Positions 45,859 to 53,486 of a stretch of DNA of 64,000 nt are shown piece by piece. Source of the stretch: Nostoc sp. CHAB 5844 (GTDB lineage: Bacteria > Cyanobacteriota > Cyanobacteriia > Cyanobacteriales > Nostocaceae); the NCBI RefSeq assembly GCF_020829595.1, contig NZ_JAIVFW010000001.1, positions 1-64,000 of the forward strand, given 5' to 3'. Position 1 is the first letter of the stretch. The number at the start of each line of letters is the position of its first letter. Below the pieces are notes generated by a model. The model made no database searches. It saw nothing but the letters and a program-made list of their open reading frames with translations, and was not told where the DNA came from. The position numbers were made by a program, and so were the translations under genes.

Positions 45859-46257
45859 ATGAAACGTGTAATGTTTGTTTGCAAAAAGAATTCTGCTCGT
45901 TCTCAAATGGCGGAAGGCTTTGCTAAAACCTTGGGTAAGGGAAAAATTGCAGTAACTAGTTCGGGGTTGGAGGCCAGCGTTGTTAGACCAGAAGCGATCG
46001 CTGTGATGCAAGAAATTGGCATTGACATTACTGATCAACATTCCAAACCTCTAAGCTACTTCCAAGCCGAAGACTTTGATGTAGTGATTTCTCTGTGCGG
46101 TTGTGGCGTGAATTTGCCCCCGGAGTGGGTAGTGCGAGAAGTATTTGAAGACTGGCAGTTAGATGATCCAGCTGAACAGCCGGAATTTTTTCCGAGAGTG
46201 CGTGATGAAATTAAAGAACGAGTGGTTCAACTAATTGAGTCTGTAAATCAAGAATAA
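45859..46257 (+). CDS. arsC: arsenate reductase ArsC (low-molecular-weight phosphatase type)
   Basis: ArsC reduces arsenate to arsenite for export by Acr3. The P-loop CKKNSARS (CX5R, Cys8-Arg14) and the downstream pair Cys80/Cys82 (SLCGCGVNLPPEWV) match the glutathione/glutaredoxin-linked cyanobacterial enzyme, in which Cys8, Cys80 and Cys82 are the working residues. Position 13 is Ala where the Synechocystis enzyme has a non-essential Cys. Length 132 is normal. A good RBS (gaggag) precedes the ATG. Confidence 0.95.
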   Translation: MKRVMFVCKKNSARSQMAEGFAKTLGKGKIAVTSSGLEASVVRPEAIAVMQEIGIDITDQHSKPLSYFQAEDFDVVISLCGCGVNLPPEWVVREVFEDWQLDDPAEQPEFFPRVRDEIKERVVQLIESVNQE

Positions 46258-46296
46258 ACTTATTTATTTTAGCTATTAATTTGTATCTACATCTGT

Positions 46297-46950
46297 ATGA
46301 CAACATTCGACCATCCTTCTAGAATTTTGTTTTTGGATGGCTCGTTGCGCGATCGCTCCTACAGTCGTCTCTTGGCAGAAGAAGCAGCACACATCATTCA
46401 AGAGTTTGGGGCCCAGGTGAAGTTTTTCGATCCCACAGAACTCCCGATTTACGGTAGCGTACCTGACACCCATCCAAAAGTTCAAGAGTTGCGTGAATTA
46501 AGCCTGTGGTCGGAAGGCCAGGTCTGGTCTAGCCCAGAGTTGCACGGTCAGATTTCTGGGATTATGAAAAACCAAATTGACTGGATTCCGCTAAGTATAG
46601 GAGCCGTTCGCCCGACTCAAGGCAGAACTTTGGCTGTTATGCAAGTCAGTGGTGGTTCACAGTCTTTCAACGCCGTTAACACATTGAGAATTCTGGGGCG
46701 ATGGATGCGGATGTTTACTATTCCCAATCAGTCCTCAGTGGCTAAAGCATATCAGGAGTTTAACGAAGACGGCACCATGAAAGATTCGCTTTACCGCGAT
46801 CGCGTTGTGGATGTCATGGAAGAACTTTATAAGTTTACCTTGTTGCTGCGAGACAAGATAGATTACTTAAGTGATCGCTACAGCGAACGTAAAGAGAAAG
46901 CTGCAAAAGAAGTAATTGAGGTGGCGAACAAAGCTTTGAAGGTCAATTAA
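46297..46950 (+). CDS. arsH: NADPH-dependent FMN reductase ArsH
   Basis: ArsH is a flavoprotein that oxidises trivalent organoarsenicals and reduces quinones or metals. The N-terminal FMN-binding motif [21 protein letters not shown] is the flavodoxin-like GSLRxxSYSR signature. [22 protein letters not shown] and [20 protein letters not shown] are also typical, as is the helical C-terminus. The 217-residue length fits. It is the last gene of the ars run, 39 bases after arsC. Confidence 0.95.
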   Translation: MTTFDHPSRILFLDGSLRDRSYSRLLAEEAAHIIQEFGAQVKFFDPTELPIYGSVPDTHPKVQELRELSLWSEGQVWSSPELHGQISGIMKNQIDWIPLSIGAVRPTQGRTLAVMQVSGGSQSFNAVNTLRILGRWMRMFTIPNQSSVAKAYQEFNEDGTMKDSLYRDRVVDVMEELYKFTLLLRDKIDYLSDRYSERKEKAAKEVIEVANKALKVN

Positions 46951-47106
46951 TTCTATTTAAAATTTACTCAAATTTTGGCGATCGCATCTGTGTTACAGCA
47001 AAATTTAAAATCAAATAAGCAATAGGGAATAGGACTATTGCCGTTTACTGTCTCACTAAGGATTTTGTAATAATTAGAGACATAACCCCTAAATTGCTTT
47101 TGACCT

Positions 47107-47724
47107 ATGACTCCAAAAGAGATTGAAACAGCATTGCAAACAGCCTTTAACCGTTGTGATGTAGCCAGCTGTCCTCTCTCTGAGGCGCAGAAACAGATAT
47201 TACTGCAAGTAGTCAAGCAAATTCCGGGAAATTCCAAATCTAGGATCTCTGATATTGTCAATCCCTTAGACGAATTGGACTCAGAGGAATTATTAACATT
47301 CCTCAAGTTTGTCAAAACTGAAGAACAACAAAATCGCACTTGGAAAGTGCAGTTACTTAATGACTGGCTGCATAACCAAGACTCAGGAACAGTACAATTC
47401 ATCCGAGAACGCTATGGTTTGCAGTGGTTGAATCGGGTTGAGTCATATCATTTTGATAAATATGCTGACTTTGAAGATGCACTTCAGTTAAGAGTAGGCG
47501 ATCGCATTGAAGTTTCTAATGGACTATGGGAATGGGTACAAGAAGATGGCCCTTGCAAACGGGAATGGTTTCCCTGCATTGTGATTCAGATAGATGAGAT
47601 CAGCGACACTAACAACTCTCGCAATTGCATTATTCGCTTCCTTAATGGTTCCGAATTTGAAATTCAAGGAATCTATGACTGGAATCGCTACAATTGGCGC
47701 TGGCCGCAAAACCAAAAATATTAA
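47107..47724 (+). CDS. conserved hypothetical protein, 205 aa
   Basis: This is a soluble protein with a helical N-terminal half (PKEIETALQTAFNRC, LSEAQKQILLQVVKQI) and a Trp-rich C-terminal half (GLWEWVQEDGPCKREWFPCIVIQI, IYDWNRYNWRWP) that looks like a small beta barrel. No signal peptide. The ATG is close to AT-rich leader without a strong SD. Possibly an uncharacterised cyanobacterial family; no function proposed. It is downstream of arsH by 156 bases but probably not part of the ars operon. Confidence 0.7.
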   Translation: MTPKEIETALQTAFNRCDVASCPLSEAQKQILLQVVKQIPGNSKSRISDIVNPLDELDSEELLTFLKFVKTEEQQNRTWKVQLLNDWLHNQDSGTVQFIRERYGLQWLNRVESYHFDKYADFEDALQLRVGDRIEVSNGLWEWVQEDGPCKREWFPCIVIQIDEISDTNNSRNCIIRFLNGSEFEIQGIYDWNRYNWRWPQNQKY

Positions 47725-47880
47725 TCATAGAGACGTTGCATTGCAATATCAGGACATAGTTTATCGAAAATAGAAATTATTTCAGCCAATTGCCTACTGT
47801 CTTAATACTTATTTCTTGAGGTAGACGAAAAAGAGGGTAGGTCTTAATAAGATACTGGGAGAATCTTTGCAGAATTAATT

Positions 47881-48153
47881 ATGAATATTATTGCTTGGAT
47901 TGTACTCGGTCTAATTGCTGGAGCTATAGCTAAAGCTATTTATCCTGGTCGTCAAGGTGGTGGCATTCTAGCAACTATGGTTTTAGGAATCATCGGTGCT
48001 TTAATTGGCGGAACTATAGTTACTCTGTTAGAAACAGGAAGGTTACAATTCACGGCGGCTACCTTGAGTATTCCTGGTATAATTGTTGCCATTATTGGTG
48101 CAATTATTGCTATTTTTCTCTGGAGTTTGCTAACTAATCGCGCCAGTTATTAG
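47881..48153 (+). CDS. GlsB/YeaQ/YmgE family membrane stress protein
   Basis: Three short membrane helices with the Gly-rich family pattern: IIAWIVLGLIAGAIAKAIYPGRQGGGILATMVLGIIGALIGG and then IPGIIVAIIGAIIAIFLWSLL. The 90-residue length is standard. The family is linked to envelope or acid stress, but the mechanism is unknown. A terminator at 48212-48237 follows. The neighbour CsbD gene, on the opposite strand, belongs to another general-stress family. Confidence 0.92.
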   Translation: MNIIAWIVLGLIAGAIAKAIYPGRQGGGILATMVLGIIGALIGGTIVTLLETGRLQFTAATLSIPGIIVAIIGAIIAIFLWSLLTNRASY

Positions 48154-48211
48154 TTGAATAAAAAATTATGGTTAGGCTGATTTTATGGTTACTATTGCTA
48201 ATAAATATAAA

Positions 48212-48237
48212 AACTCCACTTTTAACAAAGTGGAGTT
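48212..48237 (+). terminator. terminator downstream of the GlsB-type gene
   Basis: A perfect 9-bp stem (aactccact / agtggagtt) with an 8-base loop is followed by TTTTA, at the left edge of the 106-bp element that starts at 48239. Confidence 0.75.
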
Positions 48238-48238
48238 T

Positions 48239-48344
48239 TACAGCATATTTTGGGTACGTGAGGTACAAGTGTAAAACCCAAAACTATGTAGAGGCGTTAC
48301 ATATAACGTCTCTACAGTATTTCACGAATATCGAAACTGCTGTA
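48239..48344. mobile_element. 106-bp MITE, copy A (tacagca ends)
   Basis: It starts with tacagcatattttggg and ends with gaaactgctgta, 7-bp inverted ends. In the centre is a palindrome (gtagaggcgttacatataacgtctctac). Copy B at 54736-54841 has the same length and only a few mismatches, which argues for recent transposition. Confidence 0.85.
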
Positions 48345-48406
48345 TGTATAAAAATATGACTGTGAGACTACACTTATAATCAGCCTATTATCCTAAACAG
48401 GTAAAG

Positions 48407-48589
48407 CTAGTCTATAGCTTTTTTAAGTTCGTCTTTGATATTTTCTGTAGTGTGAATTACTTGAGCTTCAGCTTGTTTGGCTTTACCTTCAGCCTTATCT
48501 GCTGGATTCCCTGTAACTTCACCAACTACTTCTTGCACCTTGCCTTCGATATTTTTTGCAGTTGCTTCTACTCTGTTTTCAATACTCAT
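48407..48589 (-). CDS. CsbD family stress-response protein
   Basis: CsbD proteins are small, hydrophilic, highly charged helical proteins induced by general stress; the molecular role is unknown. The 60-residue sequence MSIENRVEATAKNIEGK, then VQEVVGEVTGNPADKAEGKAKQ, matches the family throughout. An RBS (aaggtaa on the minus strand) lies directly before the ATG. It is transcribed toward the GlsB-type gene. Confidence 0.93.
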   Translation of the reverse strand: MSIENRVEATAKNIEGKVQEVVGEVTGNPADKAEGKAKQAEAQVIHTTENIKDELKKAID

Positions 48590-48732
48590 AATTTTTACCT
48601 TGATTATTTGTAAACTAAGAAAAAACTATCAGCATTGTCTATGTTTACGTATCTGTCAAGCGATATAAAAAAATAATTATTGATTAATCACTTTAGATAG
48701 AGGCATTGGCAAACATTTATTATATAAGTAAA

Positions 48733-49055
48733 ATATAGCGGTTCTCGCTTGAGTGAAATACAAAAGATGGGAAGAGGATGAAGTCCGTAGCAAAGTGTAT
48801 CTTCCATGAAAGCATACTCCACCGACCTTCGCCAAAAAGTAATTGATGCGTATGAAAACCAAGAAGGTTCCCAACGAAACCTTGCAAAAAGATTTAGTGT
48901 CAGTTTAACTTTTATCCAGAAATTACTGAAGCAATATCGAAACAGTAAAACGATTGAGCCAAAGGCACACATATGTGGGAACACGGCTAAACTCAACAGT
49001 GAACAGATGGCATTGGTAGCCGCGTTAGTAGAAATCCAACTGAGAACCGCTATAT
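48733..49055 (+). mobile_element. internally deleted IS630-type element with intact ends
   Basis: Perfect 14-bp inverted ends: atatagcggttctc (48733-48746) and gagaaccgctatat (49042-49055). Inside is one open frame (48806-49078) whose start is an IS630-type transposase helix-turn-helix. The catalytic DDE domain has been lost by an internal deletion, so the element can only move with help from a full copy elsewhere. Confidence 0.85.
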
Positions 49056-49078
49056 TCAGGCTGTTGTTCACTTCATAA
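48806..49078 (+). pseudogene. truncated IS630 transposase (N-terminal HTH part)
   Basis: MKAYSTDLRQKVIDAYENQE, followed by GSQRNLAKRFSVSLTFIQKLLKQYR, is the paired-type HTH domain of IS630 family transposases. Residues 57-75 (HICGNTAKLNSEQMALVAALVE) correspond to the linker. The frame then runs into the right inverted repeat and ends after 90 residues. About 200 residues with the DDE triad are missing, so it is inactive, though the HTH part could still bind the ends. Confidence 0.88.
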
Positions 49079-49293
49079 GTTTGGATTGATAGCGATGCGT
49101 GCGGCGGGCTACGTCTACGCGCTTTTTTCAAGTGTGCGATCGCCAGTGTATTATTGCACAGACAAATTAAATGGTCTTGCTAACAGTCAATTGCAGTATG
49201 AAAGGTAACTCAGGTGGAGCGATCGCTCGAACCTTCACAATAGACCAAAGAATCTAGCTTTAGCTCTGTGCAAAAGTCTTTATTCATACTGTA
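49056..49293. other. gene-free stretch after the IS630 remnant
   Basis: It holds a phrase 'gatgcgtgcggcgggctacgtctacgc' that recurs, slightly changed, at 51503-51530, plus several gcgatcgc sites. No gene is supported. Confidence 0.5.
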
Positions 49294-49440
49294 ATATCAG
49301 GTTCGGTTAAACACTTATGATATCTGTAGGTTGGGTTGAGGCTTTGCGAAACCCAACATTTCCTGGATTTGTTGGGTTTCGTTCCTCAACCCAACCTACA
49401 TTGACAGATTTTATTATAAGTAATCACCCGAACTTGATAT
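49294..49440. mobile_element. 147-bp nested MITE containing a second hairpin repeat
   Basis: Outer ends atatcaggttcggtt and (reverse complement of the right end) atatcaagttcgggt match and continue inward (acttat, atctgt). Nested inside at 49325-49400 is another inverted repeat built on tgtaggttgggttgag and ctcaacccaacctaca with aaacccaaca arms. The inner repeat seems to have jumped or expanded into the outer one. Confidence 0.75.
49325..49400. repeat. 'ggttgggtt...aaacccaaca' hairpin repeat
   Basis: A 76-base inverted repeat whose arms would pair along most of their length. Related copies lie at 49557-49632 and 42912-42982, each embedded in other repeats. Confidence 0.8.
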
Positions 49441-49523
49441 AACTATGTAATGCCAGGAAGTTTTTACACAAGAATTGTAATACAGGTCATCGTCACTTTT
49501 GGGTCACTTAAGAAGATATGCTT

Positions 49524-49669
49524 TTATACCAATTTCCGAAAATAATGAGATAGATGCGTATGTTGGGTTGAACGCAGTAAAACCCAACATTTACAAGACT
49601 TTGAGGTGTTGGGTTTCGTCCCTCAACCTACATCTACATCTGCATCACATTTTTGGTGAAATGGTATTA
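49524..49669. mobile_element. candidate element with ttataccaattt / aaatggtatta ends
   Basis: The left end TTAtaccaatttc and right end gaaatggtaTTA are inverted, flanked by TTA, and resemble the ends of the kinase-gene MITE at 39076-39180. The interior holds another copy of the ggttgggtt hairpin repeat. An open frame at 49499-49735 across it is repeat-derived and not called. Confidence 0.6.
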
Positions 49670-49734
49670 TTAGGTGTAATTGTACATCTTAAAAGTCAGT
49701 ATAATCCCCCAGGCGTAGAAAAAAGGAAGGGATG

Positions 49735-50646
49735 ATGTCTGTCAAGCAACCTTTAGTAATTGATTATCTTGATTGGCCGAAGTTTCTGCTAAATCCACCC
49801 CTCATAACCAGTTTTCAAGCGGGTTGGAGTAGCATTCAGCTTGCTCATTATAGCCAACCATTGATCGATTTTCCTGAAGTGTCATACTCTCAGCACATGA
49901 TCATTATTGCACTGGGGAATTAGGCATTTGATTTAGAATTTATAGCAGAGGGTCGTATAAATACGGTCTCGTATCGAGAAAATGACTTTACGAGTGGCTG
50001 TATGGAAATTCATCCGGCTGATGTATCCTATGGAGTTCGTTCTATTTCGACTGTTAAAACAATGGAATGGATTCAGTGCTATCTAGAACCGACATTTATT
50101 GCTCAGATCGCCTATGAATCGGTGAACCCTGATCGCGTTGAACTGTTGCTGACACTGAAAAAACCCGATCCATTGATTGCACAGATTGGTCTAGCACTCA
50201 AGTCAAGTTTAGAACAAGATGGCGTTGGTAGTCGTTTTTACGCAGATTCAATGGCTACAGCACTGTCGGCTCATCTGTTGCGCTATTACTCCACCCGCAA
50301 TCATCGTTTTCGAGAATATGACGATGGCTTGCCTAAAATCAAGCTCAAACAAGCCATTGAGTATATTCAAGCGCATTTAGGTGAAGATTTATCTCTGAGT
50401 GACATTGCCCATGAAGTGGATATGAGCCAGTATTATTTCTGTCGCCTGTTCAAACAATCAACAGGAATATCACCTTATCAATACTTAATTCGCCAGCGAT
50501 TAGAAAAAGCAAAGCATTTGCTCAGACAGCCAGAAAAAACAGTGACATCAATAGCACTAGATTGCGGCTTTGCCAATCAGAGTCATTTTGCTAGGTATTT
50601 TCAAAAATATACAGGCATAAGTCCGACACAATTTCGCAAGTCATAG
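49735..50646 (+). pseudogene. AraC-family regulator interrupted by one stop codon
   Basis: One reading frame from ATG 49735 to TAA/TAG 50646 encodes an AraC-type regulator, broken only by TAG at 49921-49923 between IIALGN and AFDLEF. The C-terminal double HTH (about the last 100 residues) is intact: KLKQAIEYIQAHLGEDLSLSDIAHEVDMSQYYFCRLFKQS and CGFANQSHFARYFQKYTGISPTQFRKS. A CAG to TAG change would explain it. Restart at ATG 50002 could give a 214-residue protein lacking the first part of the sensor domain. An RBS (aggaagg, 49724-49730) fits the upstream start. Confidence 0.85.
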
Positions 50647-50854
50647 CAAGATTTTGTTCTAATTTAAGGAAGGTTTGATCGCCACTTGTATCTGATTTAA
50701 CTGGCGATCGCATCATCTAAGTTCATGTTGTTGTTCACTTTTGATCGCTTTTTTTGAGGGTGTGATCGCTGTTTTTATTTAGCATCAGGATTTCGAGTGC
50801 GTATAACCCAATTTACAATAAAGTAAGAAAACCCGAATAACCGGAGTATTTTGC

Positions 50855-51070
50855 ATGGTTTCCTCAGAACTAATCTCGACATTGCGGGGGCTGAGTCGTG
50901 CCGACAAACTCCATGTCATGCAAATTTTAATCTCGGAATTAGCACAACAAGAAATGGATCTAATAAAATCTAACCAGTCCTATCCAGTATGGTCGCCCTA
51001 TGATGCAGTAGAAGCAGCAAACACGATGTTAAAAGTGCTACAAGCTGCTCAAACTCAAGACCATGCGTGA
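50855..51070 (+). CDS. small protein paired with a retropepsin-like gene
   Basis: A 71-residue helical protein (SELISTLRGLSRADKLHVMQILISELAQQE) with a loop YPVWSPYDAVEAANTMLKVLQ. The size, charge and helices recall antitoxins, but no known antitoxin fold was recognised. Its stop overlaps the next gene's start by eight bases (ATGCGTGA, 51063-51070), so the two are translationally coupled. Confidence 0.7.
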   Translation: MVSSELISTLRGLSRADKLHVMQILISELAQQEMDLIKSNQSYPVWSPYDAVEAANTMLKVLQAAQTQDHA

Positions 51071-51488
51071 TGCTGAACGATATCCGTTTGCCCTCAGTGA
51101 TGCTGCATTAGGAGAAGCTAATTTTCGTCCATACTTGCCTCTTAGTCTGATTTATCAACAAAATTCTATAAAAACATCCGGTTTATTGGATACAGGTGCA
51201 AGTGTCAACGTGCTTCCGTACATAGTAGGAGTTGAGCTTGGTTATGAATGGGAACGTCAGACAGCAGCACTGAATTTGACAGGAAATTTAGCTCAGTATG
51301 AGGCGCGAGTTGTTCTTGTTCAAGCCATTGTTGGACAATTTGAGCCTGTACAACTTGTATTTGCATGGACACAAGCTACAAATGTGCCACTCATTTTGGG
51401 ACAAGTCAACTTCTTTATGGAATTTGATGTGTGTTTCTACCGTTCTCAGTTACAGTTTGAGATCAAGCCAAAGTCCTATGAGTATTAA
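51063..51488 (+). CDS. retropepsin-like aspartyl protease domain protein
   Basis: The motif SGLLDTGASVNVLPY (Asp43-Thr-Gly-Ala-Ser47) is the active-site loop of retropepsin-type aspartic proteases, followed by the expected hydrophobic strands and LILGQVNFFMEFDVCF (the ILG-x-x-F-x end motif). One such domain per chain implies a homodimeric enzyme. At 141 residues it is a bare domain with no membrane anchor. Coupled to the 71-residue upstream gene. Substrate unknown; self-processing or cleavage of the partner are possibilities only. Confidence 0.8.
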   Translation: MRDAERYPFALSDAALGEANFRPYLPLSLIYQQNSIKTSGLLDTGASVNVLPYIVGVELGYEWERQTAALNLTGNLAQYEARVVLVQAIVGQFEPVQLVFAWTQATNVPLILGQVNFFMEFDVCFYRSQLQFEIKPKSYEY

Positions 51489-51577
51489 AAAAGTGTGATA
51501 GCAATGCCTGCGGCGGGCTACGCCTACGCTGCTGATATCTAAGGTAGTATAAAGATGGGTTTTGAGGGGATACAGCT

Positions 51578-51940
51578 ATGACTTCAGCCTCAAATGGACA
51601 AGCAGCAATTATTCGTACTGAACGCGGATTGACAATTTCAGGTACACGCATCACTCTCTACGATGTCATGGATTATGTGACTGCCCAATACCCCGCTAAA
51701 TTTATTCGTGGTCTCTTCAACTTAACTGATGAACAAATGAATGCTGCTCTTGTCTACATTGAAGCAAATCGCGCTGAGGTCGAAGCTGAGTATCAAATTG
51801 TCCTGAAGGAAGCTGAAGAACTTCGACAGTATTATGCCCAAAGAAATCGTGATCTGATTGCCCGTCTGGCGACAAAGCCACGTAAACCGGACATGGAGGC
51901 TGCTTGGGAAAAGCTACAAGCACAGAAAGCAAAACATTAA
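51578..51940 (+). CDS. DUF433 family antitoxin-like protein
   Basis: DUF433 proteins have a winged or Vap-like HTH and often precede DUF5615 PIN-like toxins. Here RTERGLTISGTRITLYDVMDYVTAQYPAKFIRGLFNLTDEQMNAALVYIEAN is the DUF433 pattern (GxRITLYDVM, L-x-x-EQ-x-x-AL-x-YI). The C-terminus is a charged helix. It is followed after 20 bases by a truncated PIN-like gene. Confidence 0.85.
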   Translation: MTSASNGQAAIIRTERGLTISGTRITLYDVMDYVTAQYPAKFIRGLFNLTDEQMNAALVYIEANRAEVEAEYQIVLKEAEELRQYYAQRNRDLIARLATKPRKPDMEAAWEKLQAQKAKH

Positions 51941-51960
51941 GCTCGGTTTGAGTCTCAGGC

Positions 51961-52164
51961 ATGATTTTCTTAGTCGATCATAATCTAGAAGGACATGCTC
52001 TACTTTTGTTAGGTAATATTGCTAGTCTTGGCTGGTTAGACGATCGCTTTTTAAAGGTGCGATCGCCACTTCTATCTCATCTAACTTGCGATAGACAAAC
52101 AAATATTTGCTACTATCAAGGCAGCAAACTTGAAGGTGCTTATGACACTAACAATTGTGGCTGA
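51961..52164 (+). pseudogene. truncated PIN-like (DUF5615-type) toxin
   Basis: The first 27 residues (MIFLVDHNLEGHALLLLGNI) begin like the partner of cyanobacterial DUF433 antitoxins, with the Asp of the first acidic motif. Homology ends at a gcgatcg-rich stretch (52042-52066) and the rest looks random. The nuclease part is missing, so the DUF433 gene at 51578 is probably an orphan antitoxin. Confidence 0.6.
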
Positions 52165-52477
52165 ACCTCCTCCTCTGGAGGCAAATCAAGACGGTGTGAT
52201 GCTCGTCAGCAAAACTCGCGTGACATTAGATACTGTGGTAGCTGTCTTTAAACAAGGAGTGACAGCAGAAGAAATCGTTTATCGCTATCCGTCCCTGAAT
52301 CTAGCTGATGTTTATGCCACAATCGCCTTCTATCTCAATCATCAATCGGAAGTAGAAGCCTACTTGCAACAGCGACAGCAGCAATCACAACAGATGCGGG
52401 CAATGAATCAAGCAAAATTTGACCCGCAAGGCTTGCGCGATCGCCTGCTTGCCCGCAGAGCAAAGCAAGAGGCATGA
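52142..52477 (+). CDS. DUF433 family antitoxin-like protein
   Basis: A second, different DUF433 protein: GVMLVSKTRVTLDTVVAVFKQGVTAEEIVYRYPSLNLADVYATIAFYLNHQSEVEAYL. The pattern SKTRVTLDTVV, then the GVTAEEI helix, is typical. The start is placed at ATG 52142, after GAAGGTG at 52132-52138, and not at an upstream TTG. It overlaps the toxin-like gene by four bases (ATGA 52474-52477). Confidence 0.88.
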   Translation: MTLTIVAEPPPLEANQDGVMLVSKTRVTLDTVVAVFKQGVTAEEIVYRYPSLNLADVYATIAFYLNHQSEVEAYLQQRQQQSQQMRAMNQAKFDPQGLRDRLLARRAKQEA

Positions 52478-52824
52478 TAAAATTTCTGGCTGACGAAAAT
52501 TTCGATAATACGATTGTTAGAGGATTATTCCGACGTAGCCCAGAAATTGAAATTGTGCGTGTGCAAGATGTAGGGCTGTCAGGTAAAGATGATCCAACTG
52601 TCTTAGAATGGGCAGCCCAAGAAGGACGCATTTTGCTTACCCATGACGTTTCTACAATCACTCGCTACGCATACGAGCGAGTCAGGCAAGGTCAGACCAT
52701 GCCAGGCGTGATCGAAGTTAGTACAGATGCACCAGTTAAGCAAGTTATTGAAGATGTTCTTCTACTTGTACAGTGTAACCAAGAAGGAGAGTTAGAAGGC
52801 CAAGTTCAATATCTACCGTGGTAA
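52474..52824 (+). CDS. DUF5615 PIN-like toxin
   Basis: The Mut7-C/PIN-like family pattern is complete: MIKFLADENFDNTIVRGLF (Asp of motif 1), VGLSGKDDPTVLEWAAQEGRILLTHDVSTI (Asp motif), and RQGQTMPGVIEVS near the end. Such proteins are predicted ribonucleases, inhibited by the DUF433 partner encoded directly upstream. The four-base overlap implies coupled translation, which suits a toxin-antitoxin module. 116 residues is normal. Confidence 0.88.
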   Translation: MIKFLADENFDNTIVRGLFRRSPEIEIVRVQDVGLSGKDDPTVLEWAAQEGRILLTHDVSTITRYAYERVRQGQTMPGVIEVSTDAPVKQVIEDVLLLVQCNQEGELEGQVQYLPW

Positions 52825-53486
52825 ATTTGCAAGAATGTTGGATTGGAGGGTGATGACTACACCTATACGAAATCTATCGTATGTCTTACTTACTCAACAA
52901 AGAGGCGAATTTGATAGTGATCGCTCTTTTTTCCAGAATGCGATGCCTGGGGAGGGCGATCGCTAGAAGCCTTATGAGGTAATCAATACAAGCTATACTA
53001 TTAGAAAAAAATTGGTCTTGTATTTGTGATTAGAAAAGAATCGCGCGATCGCTTGCTACGCAAAAGTTCTAGAATTCAGCAATAGCAAATGTTTTCGGAG
53101 AGTGACAGAACAGGGATAAATATCATACAACTAATCTTCCATAATCATGATTATTAGCATTAGAAAAATTGACTTTTAGATAATCTTCAAGTTAAAAGTA
53201 AACTTCATAAAATAACCAGCCTTTGCAGATTTTGTCCGCATAGCCAAGCTACTGCGTTAACTGGGTACACGATTTGTCGCCAGTGACATAGGATTTATAT
53301 ATGCCAGGGCTAGATACAATTTGACTTTTCAAGTGCGATCGCTGTGTAATGGCTTGTGAGAGAATGAGGCAAAAAAAGCATCAGCTTGGAATTTTTCGTT
53401 ACACTTCTGCACAGATGAATGTCTGAGGATCAGTTCAAAGCTTGCACTGACAGAAAGTAGACTTAAATGGAATACTTATCCTGCTG
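52825..53486. other. 662-base gene-free stretch
   Basis: No supported gene. The region has many gcgatcgc-type sites but no coding frame with an RBS or recognisable product. It separates the toxin-antitoxin-like genes from the CBS-HEPN gene and may hold decayed sequence. Confidence 0.5.

Noticed and set aside
48168-48359. 63-codon frame after the GlsB-type gene
   Set aside because: It runs through a terminator and a 106-bp MITE.
49499-49735. 78-codon open frame upstream of the AraC gene
   Set aside because: It is built from two repeat types and overlaps the AraC start.
50855-52824. The whole cluster as one phage-defence island
   Set aside because: No helicase, restriction or CRISPR-type gene is present; only small toxin-like modules can be supported.
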